Shown one piece after another: positions 17,537 to 25,259 of a DNA stretch of 49,646 nt (position 1 is its first letter; every line of letters starts with the position of its first letter). Below the pieces are notes generated by a model. The model was not told where the DNA came from, made no database searches, and saw nothing but the letters and a program-made list of their open reading frames with translations. The stretch comes from an uncultured Woeseiaceae bacterium. Its GTDB lineage: Bacteria; Pseudomonadota; Gammaproteobacteria; Steroidobacterales; Woeseiaceae. The DNA lies in the NCBI GenBank assembly GCA_945788625.1, contig CALZMQ010000024.1:1-49646 (forward strand), given 5' to 3'. The position numbers were made by a program, and so were the translations under genes.

Positions 17537-17698
17537 TCAGACAATCTCGATCATCTCCGGCTTGCGCAGGAAACAGAACGTCAGGATGAGGCAAGCGATC
17601 GGGACGGCAACGGCGAAGAATTGCGCTGCGATCTGTGGGCCGGCTGAGCGTTGTTCGGGGAGGCCATTAGAGTTCGTTTGCCTCGTCGGCCTCAACAC
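17537..17698 (-). CDS. Possible small membrane protein overlapping the end of the KAP NTPase gene
   Basis: A leftward frame from GTG at 17698 encodes about 53 residues, ending with one strong hydrophobic segment (AAQFFAVAVPIACLILTFCF) and then LRKPEMIEIV. It overlaps the last 32 bp of the NTPase gene in another frame. It could be a translationally coupled small membrane partner, or the C-terminal remnant of a lost transporter. No ATG is available, so the start is uncertain. Confidence 0.35.
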   Translation of the reverse strand: MLRPTRQTNSNGLPEQRSAGPQIAAQFFAVAVPIACLILTFCFLRKPEMIEIV

Positions 17699-20132
17699 CG
17701 AGTAGAACGGCAAACCTGGCCAGATCCTCGCCCTGCAAACCGCCGTCGCGCAGGAATTGTGTAATTGCTGGAGCGCGCATACGTGCGCGCACCTCGTCCG
17801 GAAGCCGGCGGAACGGCGCTGCCCAGGCCTCCGGGTCGTCGACGAGGTCGGCGTGAGTACTCAAGACGCGCGCAATATCCGGCCAACGAGTGACCATCAC
17901 GGTCCACAGCGCCAACTTGCGCGAGCTTTCTTCGTCGTTTACGACGCCGAGCAATAAGCCTGCGGAAACGTAAAATGAGTAAGCATTGACGAGTCGTTTG
18001 ATGAAGCGCGGATTTCGATCGAGCAACTCGGGTATCTGGGCGAGAAAATGCTGCTGCACTTCTTCGGGCTCCAGTTCGGCAATCCGCTCGACCAGTGCCA
18101 TGCGCCGGGCGAGCGGAATTTCAGGCGTCGTTTCATCTGTATCGCCTTCGTTCTCGCTCGGCTCGAACACTGCGTTGAACGTGGTGATGGATCCGACGGT
18201 CTCGCGTTGTTCCTCGAGTTCCTCGTCCAGTTTAGTCGCGTCAGTCGATCCTGAACGCGTCAGCGTACTGACATACCGGACCACCTCGGGCTGGCTCAGA
18301 GCGGGAATCGTGAAGGAGAGTTGCACGAGTTTCTCCAGGAAGTGTTGACCCAGTTTGCGCTCGTCCTCGAGCCCCAAACCATCGAACTCGGCGTAATGTT
18401 TTTCGAAACACTGGTCAATCCAGCGCCTGTCGCCCGCTATGACGTAGACGACCGGCTTCTTGCGAAACAGGGTCTGGATGCCCTCCAGTAATCCGACAAC
18501 GTATTCCTTGTCGCATCGATCCAGGTCGTCGATCATCACGCAGACCGGCCGGTTGACGCTTTCCAGCATTCTTTCGTAACGGCGCGAGATTTTTTCGAGC
18601 GGCGAGTCGCTGCTGTCTATGTACTGCGCCATCGAATCGGCTGATTCAATTTTCCCCGGCACCAGCACGTTCCACAGGAACGTAACGGCTGTCGCGGCGC
18701 CGGTCAGAATCGTACCAACCTGCTTGATCCAGTCAGTTTCAATCTTTGCGAAACCGGGAAAACTACCGGTAATGAACGAATAGAAGAAGAAACCCGATAC
18801 CGGGAGAAGCGCCCATAAAAGGAGTGCCCGTGGCTTGAGCCGGAACCAGTACTCGCTAAACGGGAATTCGATGCTCTGGTTGTCGCGGCAGAGCAGCTGT
18901 TTTCTGACGCCACGGTAGATGCTGTCGTAAAGCGGCCACCACGGTGTCTGGAAATGCTGGTTTTCCCATGCGTTGAATCTGACGACGATCCAGTTGTGTT
19001 GCCACGGAAAACCCTGCCGAATGGCGTGCAACGCGTCGGCCAGGAAACCGAGAAAAGTGCTCTTGCCGGACCCCCAGCGCCCGTCGATGTGAATCATGGT
19101 CGAGTCGACAGTGGGCCGTCTCTGCTGTGCGTACCACAGCCGGTCGATCAGTCGCGCCAGGTTGCCTGCCAACGGCTTGCGCGCAAAATGATCCTGCACC
19201 GACACGGCATCCGAGAACAACTCCGTGGGATTGAACGATACGGTGTCGTCCACGAATAGCTCGTCGCTCGCCGGAGTCACCTCGGCTTCCACCGCCTGTA
19301 GAAACTCCGCAGTCCTCAGAAACCGGCCCAGATCCGGATCGAGCCTGGCAAGTGCCAATATCAGCAGCCGACCATGGATCTTGTCGACTCGCTTTGCGTC
19401 CAGCGTTTCCTGGACGTCCTTCATCCACTCCTCTACCGGCATCGTGACCGGATTGCCAGGACCGGCTTCGAGCTGCAACAGCTCCGCGGCTTTGCCTGAG
19501 CCGTATCCGGTGTGATAAGCGCACATTGCCAGCACGATATCCCAGGCGCTCACGGCAGGCTCGTCACTGAGTTTGCTCACTATCCTCTCGACTGAAGGCG
19601 ACAACGCTATGTCACCGGAACGTGCAGGAGTGCTTTCTACCAGCGCCTTTAATTTCTCCCTTGCGGGCCCGGGGTCCGTAAGGCCCGCTTTCCGTAGCCT
19701 GTCGGCGAGATGGCCCGGCTTTTCGAGTGCCGACGCGATGATGCCGTAGGCCAGTCCCGCTGCATCGAGGACACTTTTTTGCGGGAAATCGCGAGCATAG
19801 ATTTCGAGGCTGCGCTGCAGCGATGCGACAATATTGAACTCTCTGGTGTCGCCCGGCGATATTCTGGGTGCATCGAATCCGTCCATCGCGGCAAAACGCC
19901 TGAACGATTCCCAGTCCAGACCAGCTCGCCGCAAGATGACGTTCACGGATTCGTCGACCAGCGATATCGCTACGAGTGCCGAGGTCCGGTTGACGCCCTT
20001 CGTTCCGGCGCCACGATTGTCGCCCGGCTTTTTGTTTTTCAGGCGATACGTGTGGACGGCGTCGATGTACTGCGTCAGGCGTGCATAATCTCCGCCCTCT
20101 CTGAAACCCAGACTGCTGACCCTTTGACGCAT
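17667..20132 (-). CDS. KAP-family P-loop NTPase with two membrane segments and a Clp-N-like region
   Basis: The 821-residue product has a helical N-terminal third in which ALSPSVERIVSKLSDEPAVSA and WDIVLAMCAY resemble a Clp-N (ClpR) repeat. The KAP domain then follows. Walker A, GRWGSGKST, is near residue 350. Two hydrophobic segments (around LLLWALLPVSGFFFYSFITG and VGTILTGAATAVTFLWNVLV) are inserted between the Walker motifs, as is typical of KAP NTPases. Walker B, VCVMIDDLDRCD, is near residue 530. A long helical C-terminus follows. KAP proteins include the phage exclusion protein PifA of plasmid F, so defence or membrane signalling is possible. The ATG at 20132 has GGAGG 7 bp upstream; the longer ORF start at 20174 does not. 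Confidence 0.85.
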   Translation of the reverse strand: MRQRVSSLGFREGGDYARLTQYIDAVHTYRLKNKKPGDNRGAGTKGVNRTSALVAISLVDESVNVILRRAGLDWESFRRFAAMDGFDAPRISPGDTREFNIVASLQRSLEIYARDFPQKSVLDAAGLAYGIIASALEKPGHLADRLRKAGLTDPGPAREKLKALVESTPARSGDIALSPSVERIVSKLSDEPAVSAWDIVLAMCAYHTGYGSGKAAELLQLEAGPGNPVTMPVEEWMKDVQETLDAKRVDKIHGRLLILALARLDPDLGRFLRTAEFLQAVEAEVTPASDELFVDDTVSFNPTELFSDAVSVQDHFARKPLAGNLARLIDRLWYAQQRRPTVDSTMIHIDGRWGSGKSTFLGFLADALHAIRQGFPWQHNWIVVRFNAWENQHFQTPWWPLYDSIYRGVRKQLLCRDNQSIEFPFSEYWFRLKPRALLLWALLPVSGFFFYSFITGSFPGFAKIETDWIKQVGTILTGAATAVTFLWNVLVPGKIESADSMAQYIDSSDSPLEKISRRYERMLESVNRPVCVMIDDLDRCDKEYVVGLLEGIQTLFRKKPVVYVIAGDRRWIDQCFEKHYAEFDGLGLEDERKLGQHFLEKLVQLSFTIPALSQPEVVRYVSTLTRSGSTDATKLDEELEEQRETVGSITTFNAVFEPSENEGDTDETTPEIPLARRMALVERIAELEPEEVQQHFLAQIPELLDRNPRFIKRLVNAYSFYVSAGLLLGVVNDEESSRKLALWTVMVTRWPDIARVLSTHADLVDDPEAWAAPFRRLPDEVRARMRAPAITQFLRDGGLQGEDLARFAVLLGVEADEANEL

Positions 20133-20252
20133 CGCCGGCCTCCAAGAATATCCCGTGTCTGAGTATAGCCACACCGCGCCTGCGCTGTGGGCCGACCGAT
20201 TCTCGAAGTCGCAACTGTCTAACTCTCCGACATGTACTCGGAGGGCTTGCTA

Positions 20253-21041
20253 ATGACGATTTCAAGAATACTGGCTATACCATTGATGGCGATTGCTCTT
20301 GCCGCTACCACATCTCCGGCGTTTGCCGATGACGACGGCGATGAGGTTCCCTTTCCCGTCGCCGTGATGATCATTGAACTGACCGAGGAAGACATTGAAT
20401 TGCAGATCTTCGCGGACGGTCACTGGGGAAACCTCAAGATCACGGACCCGCGAGACCGCAGGATCTTTGCGTCGAGGACGCGTGGCAAGTTGCGCCGCCA
20501 GAACGGCGTCAGCGAGATCTTCTTCGCCTCCGTTCCCAGTCACTACCTCGAAGAAGAACCGAACTTCGACGAGCCGATCGAGGACTTTCTCGCCCGCTGG
20601 CCGGAAGGTCTGTACGAGTTTGAGTCGACGAGTCTTGACGGTGACGACTACGAAAGCGAGGTCGTGTTCTCGCACCGCATGCCGGCATTGCCGGAGATCG
20701 TGGCGCCCGTGTCTGACGTCGAGGACGAGGTCGTCATAGTGAGTGCGCATGAGCCGCTCCTCATCGACTGGGACGCCGTGACGACGGATTTCATTGCGGG
20801 TGACGCGGTGACCATCGCGGAATACCAGGTAATCGTAGACCAGGTCGAACCTGAGAGAACCGTACCCTGGGTCGACGGATCTACGCGGCGCGCACTGATC
20901 AACCTGCCGGGAGACATCACCGAGGTAACGGTAGGTGCTGAGTTCCTGCGCCCGGAGAGCGTGTACGAATTCGAAATCCTTGCGATCGAAGTCAACGGTA
21001 ACTCGACGATCTCCGTCGGCGAATTCGAAACCGGCGAATAA
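20253..21041 (+). CDS. Secreted protein of unknown function with a possible fibronectin-III-like domain
   Basis: The 262-residue product has a clear signal peptide (MTISRILAIPLMAIALAATT, then SPAFA before DDDGDE) and a mature part rich in Asp and Glu. The C-terminal half (about 150-262) has the beta pattern of a fibronectin-III-like fold: LLIDWDAV, IAEYQVIVDQ, TVGAEFLRPESVYEFEILAI, NSTISVGEFE. No catalytic motif is seen. The ATG at 20253 has GAGG 9 bp before it. The stop overlaps the start of the HEAT-repeat gene (TAATG), so the two are translationally coupled. Confidence 0.7.
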   Translation: MTISRILAIPLMAIALAATTSPAFADDDGDEVPFPVAVMIIELTEEDIELQIFADGHWGNLKITDPRDRRIFASRTRGKLRRQNGVSEIFFASVPSHYLEEEPNFDEPIEDFLARWPEGLYEFESTSLDGDDYESEVVFSHRMPALPEIVAPVSDVEDEVVIVSAHEPLLIDWDAVTTDFIAGDAVTIAEYQVIVDQVEPERTVPWVDGSTRRALINLPGDITEVTVGAEFLRPESVYEFEILAIEVNGNSTISVGEFETGE

Positions 21042-21640
21042 TGTCGCGTACCGGTCTCTGGATAATCGGCATCGCTGCGCTATGCACGATTCTCGGCCTG
21101 GCCAACAGCAGGCTGTTGTTGCCCGAAAGCAGCGATGCCGACCAGCCGCCCTCACCGCCACTCGCGATGCAGCGTGAGACGCCTGCAACAGAGTCATCGG
21201 CGCCGCAACTGGCCACGGACGCGGCGTCGATGCACGTTCCGACTTTCGACGCCGCGGTTGCGCCCGCACATCTCGTCCGCCCGTCGCCGCTCAGTTTGCT
21301 CGATGACCCGGATCCGGGCATTCGCATCGAGGCCGTGGATTCGTTGGGCGCCCTCGGAGGCGACGACGCAATTACCGGGCTCGGATACGCAATGTCGGAT
21401 GAGGACCCGACCGTTCGCGCGATTGCCATTGAAGTCCTCGCCGAGCTGGGCGACGACGCGGCGGTCGGTACGATGGCTCTGGCGTTGAATGACGATAAAC
21501 CTGAAATCCGCGAACTCGCCGTGCTGGAACTGTCCGACGTCGGCACCGACGCGGCGCATCTGCTGATGCGAAGATTCCTTGCCGACAGCGACCGTCATGT
21601 CAGGGACGTTGCGATGGAAGAGCTGGAGCCGTCACCGTAG
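21041..21640 (+). CDS. Membrane-anchored HEAT-repeat protein
   Basis: The 199-residue protein begins with an N-terminal hydrophobic anchor or signal (GLWIIGIAALCTILGLANSR) and a Pro/Ala-rich linker. From about residue 85 come four HEAT-type repeats of roughly 31 residues, seen as DDPDPGIRIEAVDSLGALGG, SDEDPTVRAIAIEVLAELGD, NDDKPEIRELAVLELSDVGT and DSDRHVRDVAMEELE. HEAT solenoids act as protein-binding scaffolds. The start overlaps the stop of the secreted protein gene by one base, suggesting that the two products work together. Confidence 0.78.
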   Translation: MSRTGLWIIGIAALCTILGLANSRLLLPESSDADQPPSPPLAMQRETPATESSAPQLATDAASMHVPTFDAAVAPAHLVRPSPLSLLDDPDPGIRIEAVDSLGALGGDDAITGLGYAMSDEDPTVRAIAIEVLAELGDDAAVGTMALALNDDKPEIRELAVLELSDVGTDAAHLLMRRFLADSDRHVRDVAMEELEPSP

Positions 21641-21750
21641 CCGAGGCATCCGGAACCGCGCTTTTTGCGTACCGATATCTCGGAAAGCCGCTATCGAGCC
21701 TCGCGCTGACAGCCGCTAACCTGAGCCCGAAATCCCGAAACGAGTTCGGT

Positions 21751-22128
21751 ATGCGTTCGCAAAAAAGACGACTGGCACGCGAAAGACTGACCATGAACAA
21801 GATGGTCGGCATCTATTGTGCCGCTCGCCATGACCCGCCCATGGATGAAGTGTGCAACAAGTGCCGGGATTTCCTGGACTACGCCGAGTTACGTCTCGAC
21901 AAATGCCCCTACGGCGAAGACAAGCCGACCTGCGCCAACTGCCCCGTCCACTGCTACAAGCCGGCTCGGCGTGCCCAGGTGAGGGCCATCATGCGTTACG
22001 CCGGTCCCCGCATGCTGTTTCGGCATCCGTGGCTCGCCATCAGCCACCAGTTCGATGGCCTGCGAAAGGCGCTTCACCCGCGTGAGCTGACGCGCGAACA
22101 GAGACTGCGTTCGCGCCACACAGATTAG
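21751..22128 (+). CDS. YgbA-like 'nitrous oxide-stimulated promoter' family protein
   Basis: The 125-residue basic protein shows the family's cysteine pattern: IYCAARHDPPMDEVCNKCRDF, then LDKCPYG, then TCANCPVHCYKP and RRAQVRAIMRYAGPRMLFRHP. The name comes from the E. coli homologue, which is NsrR-regulated and linked to nitric oxide stress and growth recovery. The many cysteines could bind metal or a cluster. The ATG at 21751 lacks a clear ribosome site, and the ATG at 21793 is an alternative start. It stands alone, convergent with the following three-gene cassette. Confidence 0.85.
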   Translation: MRSQKRRLARERLTMNKMVGIYCAARHDPPMDEVCNKCRDFLDYAELRLDKCPYGEDKPTCANCPVHCYKPARRAQVRAIMRYAGPRMLFRHPWLAISHQFDGLRKALHPRELTREQRLRSRHTD

Positions 22129-22278
22129 ACCCGCCTCTTATTCTCACCAGGATCAATCGCGCGCCGGACCAGCTCGAAGCATTGACCTCAGGGATTGAAT
22201 TGCCGCAGTAGGCGCGCAGCGCGTCGCAAGGTCGCTAAACCGAAAATGTCCTCAACGTCGTCCGAGTCGAAAGCCTGT

Positions 22279-22443
22279 CTACCGTTTTTTGTGCCTGACT
22301 TTCTTCCTGGTCTTGCGTTTCGCGACTTTCCTTTTGTGCCGGGTGATTCGCGTGTCGCTGCCGCCCAGATCCATATTGTGGCTTGCGCAATAAAGCGACC
22401 CCGGTTTTGCCCTGGACTGGCAACCCTCTTTAGTGCATTTCAT
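22279..22443 (-). CDS. Small basic zinc-ribbon-like protein (54 residues)
   Basis: The product starts MKCTKEGCQSRAKPGSLYCA and continues SHNMDL. This gives a compact Cys-x4-Cys ... Cys-x2-His set that could bind one zinc ion. The last 22 residues are almost entirely Lys, Arg and His, suggesting nucleic acid binding. It begins 9 bp after the stop of the upstream membrane protein gene on the same strand, so it is the last member of a three-gene unit. I do not recognise the family. The start is supported by its position and the intact Cys/His motif. Confidence 0.6.
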   Translation of the reverse strand: MKCTKEGCQSRAKPGSLYCASHNMDLGGSDTRITRHKRKVAKRKTRKKVRHKKR

Positions 22444-22452
22444 AGCATGTCC

Positions 22453-22980
22453 TCATCGCATTGCGACCGTGAACAGCGTTGGCACTGTCAAAAGCAGGAG
22501 CGCAGCGAGAATGAAGAAAACGGACACACGCAGATCACGGGCTTTTGACTGGATATGCGATTTCATATCATCCACGGCGTTCTCCCATGCGTCGAACTGT
22601 TGCTGAATGAATGACGACATGACCTCGTCATTGATCGCGTCATCGCCGAGTTTGGCGATATCGCCCAGCATGTCTCTGAGGAGTTTCGCTTGCGGTGGCG
22701 CGCGCATGTCCCGCATCCTCAACACCAGTACCGCGTTGATCAATCCCACCGTCAGCGAAACGATGCTGGCGGCGAGCGCAAGACGAACGGCGGTTTCGGC
22801 CGCAAAACTTTCTGCGCTTACGATTGCGAAGATACCTGCCAGCAGAATTCCTGCGATCGCGACCAGACCCTGGGCTTTTGTTTCAATGCCCCTCCAGTTT
22901 TCCAGGGCATCCGAAAATTGCTCTTTGTATCGCTGCTCGACGGCGGAGGCGAGTGTATAGAGGGGCATCTCTTCGGCCAT
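22453..22980 (-). CDS. Predicted membrane protein, three hydrophobic segments (hypothetical)
   Basis: The 175-residue product has an N-terminal amphipathic helix (LASAVEQRYKEQFSDALENW), then GLVAIAGILLAGIFAIVSAE and LALAASIVSLTVGLINAVLV as two membrane segments. A cytosolic helical stretch of about 65 residues comes next, and a C-terminal segment VSVFFILAALLLLTVPTLFT ends the protein. The topology is reminiscent of SLATT-type proteins, but no signature is secure. The start could also be TTG at 23037. It lies between a one-membrane-segment protein gene upstream and the basic zinc-ribbon gene downstream, all leftward and closely spaced. Confidence 0.6.
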   Translation of the reverse strand: MAEEMPLYTLASAVEQRYKEQFSDALENWRGIETKAQGLVAIAGILLAGIFAIVSAESFAAETAVRLALAASIVSLTVGLINAVLVLRMRDMRAPPQAKLLRDMLGDIAKLGDDAINDEVMSSFIQQQFDAWENAVDDMKSHIQSKARDLRVSVFFILAALLLLTVPTLFTVAMR

Positions 22981-23061
22981 ATCGATATCGCCCGTTTGGT
23001 CCGGCCCCAATATCCCATGGATGGCCGTAGCGATCAATTTCGCGCCACCGGCTGCTCCGGG

Positions 23062-23607
23062 TCAGATTCGCTGGTTCTCGATGTACGCGTTGGCCCTGAC
23101 GATGAACGCATTCAGGTCCTTGCGTTGCTCCGGCTTCAGAATTTGCCGCAACGGTCCGGTGAGGAGAATGAACAGAATCGGGGGAACGAGCAGTAACGGG
23201 CCGAATATTCCGAAAAGGAAAATGACTCCGATCACGCCCACTGCGAGAATGGCTTTCGGCAAAGAGAATAACCAGTTGAACAGGCCTTCCCAATCGAATG
23301 CCACCACTTCGCTATCGCTGCCGACGTTGCTCTGTGGTTGCGGTGTCGGCGATGACGCTTTGTGATGCACGCTCTGCGGCACGTGGCGATGTCGCGATGG
23401 CATTTCGGAGATATAAGCCTCCTCCCCCAGACGCCTCAGGATGGCATGGGCCTCGGCGGCCTCGGTGCTGGCAGGGTACTTGCGGATGATCTTCTTGCAA
23501 AGTGACTTGGCGCGGGACGCGTTCCGCTTGTTCTCGCGCGACTCACCAAACGTGATGCTCTGGAAAGCGTATTGCGCTTCGTGCAGTAGCTGTTCGCCAG
23601 TGGCCAT
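23062..23607 (-). CDS. Hypothetical protein: helical repeat N-terminus and membrane C-terminus
   Basis: From the ATG at 23605-23607 the product has 181 residues. The first 75 (QLLHEAQYAFQSITFGESRE, ASRAKSLCKKIIRKYPASTE, AAEAHAILRRLGEEA) look like TPR-type helices. A Pro/Gln/Ser/His linker follows. One long hydrophobic block (AILAVGVIGVIFLFGIFGPL to LLVPPILFILL) may cross the membrane twice, and a basic tail ends YIENQRI. It is the first gene of the leftward three-gene unit and ends 81 bp before the next start chosen here. I do not recognise the family. Confidence 0.6.
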   Translation of the reverse strand: MATGEQLLHEAQYAFQSITFGESRENKRNASRAKSLCKKIIRKYPASTEAAEAHAILRRLGEEAYISEMPSRHRHVPQSVHHKASSPTPQPQSNVGSDSEVVAFDWEGLFNWLFSLPKAILAVGVIGVIFLFGIFGPLLLVPPILFILLTGPLRQILKPEQRKDLNAFIVRANAYIENQRI

Positions 23608-23744
23608 CGTCTGTGGGCTTCCATCGGTTCGCTTGAGGCGATTATGATGACACAAATCCCGCACGCCCCTCGCAGACGGAGTCGACAATCTTTGCCATCA
23701 CGCTCACGGATCGCAATAAAGGCCTGCTGGCCGTCATTGCGTCA

Positions 23745-24845
23745 ATGGTTGTCGTCAACCTCGTCTACGGGTTAACTCTGCCGTTACTGTCCCTGGTACT
23801 CGATGCACAAGGCATCGGCAAGACGGTCATCGGCCTGAGCATCGTCGCGCAAGCATGCGCGGGCGTGGTCATCGCCCCGTTTGCCCCTCGGTTGATAATG
23901 CGTATCGGTGCCGCGCGCCTAATGCGGCTCGCGACCGTGGTTGCGGCGTTGATGCTGATTACGCTCGGCCTGTTTCAGGACGTCGTTCTCTGGTTTCCAT
24001 TGCGTTTCATGCTGGGTGCCACCGCGGCCATCTTGTGGTCTGCAAGCGAGGCCGTCATCAACGAACTCGCGGAAGACAATTGGCGCGGTCGCATCATCGG
24101 CATTTACGGCTCGGCAGGGGCCGCCGGTTTCGCACTCGGGCCACTGGTGTTGATCATGACGGGTACGAGCGGCTTGTTGCCCTTCGTCGTGACGGCAGGC
24201 CTGGTCATTTTCGCTGGCATTCCCCTGATCTGGTTGCGCATTGAGCAAGACGGCGATACGGACGAGAGCCACTCTTCTCTGTGGCGAGTGTTCCGCATCG
24301 TGCCGCACATCATGTTGCTGAACCTTACCTACGCTGCTGCGATAGAGGCGTTTATCGCTTTCTTCCCGCTGTTCGGCATTCACATCGGGCTGGGCGAGGC
24401 GCGCAGCCTGTCCCTGCTGACGACATTCGCCCTGGGAGGCGTCTTCCTCCAGTTGCCGCTCGGCTGGTTGGCTGACCACATGCATCGGCACAAACTGTTG
24501 CTGTCGTGCATCGTGCTGACCATGATCGGGTTCTACGTGTTGCCGGAGATTATTGCGGCGCCCGTGGCCGGCCCGGTCTTTGCGTTCACGCTGGGTGGCG
24601 TCGAAGGCATGATCTACGCGATGGGCGTGATTTTGCTGGGGCAGCAGTTTCGAGGCGCTGAGCTGGCAGCCGCAAGCGTTCTCTACACGGGCATGTGGGC
24701 CGCGGGCACCATGGTTGGCCCGCTCGTCGTCGGGGCCGGAATGGATGTGCTCGGCGACGCCTGGATGACGAAGTTGATTGCAGGATTCTACCTGTGCTAC
24801 CTGCCGGTGTTCTTCTTGTCCGGGAAATCCGGATCGAAGCAATAG
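23745..24845 (+). CDS. Major facilitator superfamily transporter
   Basis: Predicted inner-membrane transporter of 12 segments; at least 366 residues are coded. The MFS hallmark region between helices 2 and 3 is recognisable as PRLIMRIGAARLMR, and the second half repeats it as LGWLADHMHRHKLL. The ATG at 23745 falls inside the first hydrophobic segment: the frame stays open upstream to 23637 and reads TDRNKGLLAVIAS before this ATG. The true start is therefore probably a non-ATG codon around 23650-23700. The substrate is unknown; sugar or drug efflux types are possible. Confidence 0.82.
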   Translation: MVVVNLVYGLTLPLLSLVLDAQGIGKTVIGLSIVAQACAGVVIAPFAPRLIMRIGAARLMRLATVVAALMLITLGLFQDVVLWFPLRFMLGATAAILWSASEAVINELAEDNWRGRIIGIYGSAGAAGFALGPLVLIMTGTSGLLPFVVTAGLVIFAGIPLIWLRIEQDGDTDESHSSLWRVFRIVPHIMLLNLTYAAAIEAFIAFFPLFGIHIGLGEARSLSLLTTFALGGVFLQLPLGWLADHMHRHKLLLSCIVLTMIGFYVLPEIIAAPVAGPVFAFTLGGVEGMIYAMGVILLGQQFRGAELAAASVLYTGMWAAGTMVGPLVVGAGMDVLGDAWMTKLIAGFYLCYLPVFFLSGKSGSKQ

Positions 24846-24856
24846 CCGGTACTCGT

Positions 24857-25228
24857 TTAAACCTGATTGGCAGAAACGTGCAGCGTTGCCGATGCCGCCA
24901 GCGAGCGTGCCACTTGCCGCCAAACGACGGGATTCACAACCAGTCCCAGATGCGAACCCGGCACACGCACATGGCGGGCATGGGTATTGTACCTGTCGAT
25001 CGCTGCACGCCAGTTCACGATCACGTCGCCACGACTGTACAGAACCGTCAATGGGCAGCCTATGCCGCGGGAATTGAGTTCGTGGATCCGGTGTTCCAGC
25101 TCATCCAGATCCATCTTATTCGCGTTCGCGAAGCGCTCGCCTGTGGTCTTGTACTTGGGTCCACCCTCCACCGGCGCACTTAGCGTAATGACCTCGCGTA
25201 CTGCTTCGGGATCGAGGTGCTCGGGACG
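24857..25228 (-). pseudogene. C-terminal remnant of an alpha/beta hydrolase
   Basis: A leftward frame without an N-terminal half reads EHLDPEAVREVITLSAPVEG, then CPLTVLYSRGDVIVNW and RHVRVPGSHLGLVVNPVVWR. These are the acid-strand (Asp) and His-loop regions of an esterase/lipase-like alpha/beta hydrolase. The nucleophile half is missing: the frame is closed by a TAG at 25229-25231, and an unrelated SDR gene lies upstream. It is most likely the decayed end of a deleted gene. Confidence 0.6.
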
Positions 25229-25259
25229 CTACCGTATTTCTGTATCAAAACGTCTCGGC

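Noticed and set aside
17331..24845. Prophage or integrative element around the KAP NTPase and membrane cassette
   Set aside because: No integrase, attachment-site repeats, tRNA boundary or phage structural gene is present; base composition looks like the surroundings.
23919..24923. Leftward 334-codon open frame
   Set aside because: Antisense shadow of the MFS transporter; Gln/His/Arg-rich with no domain.
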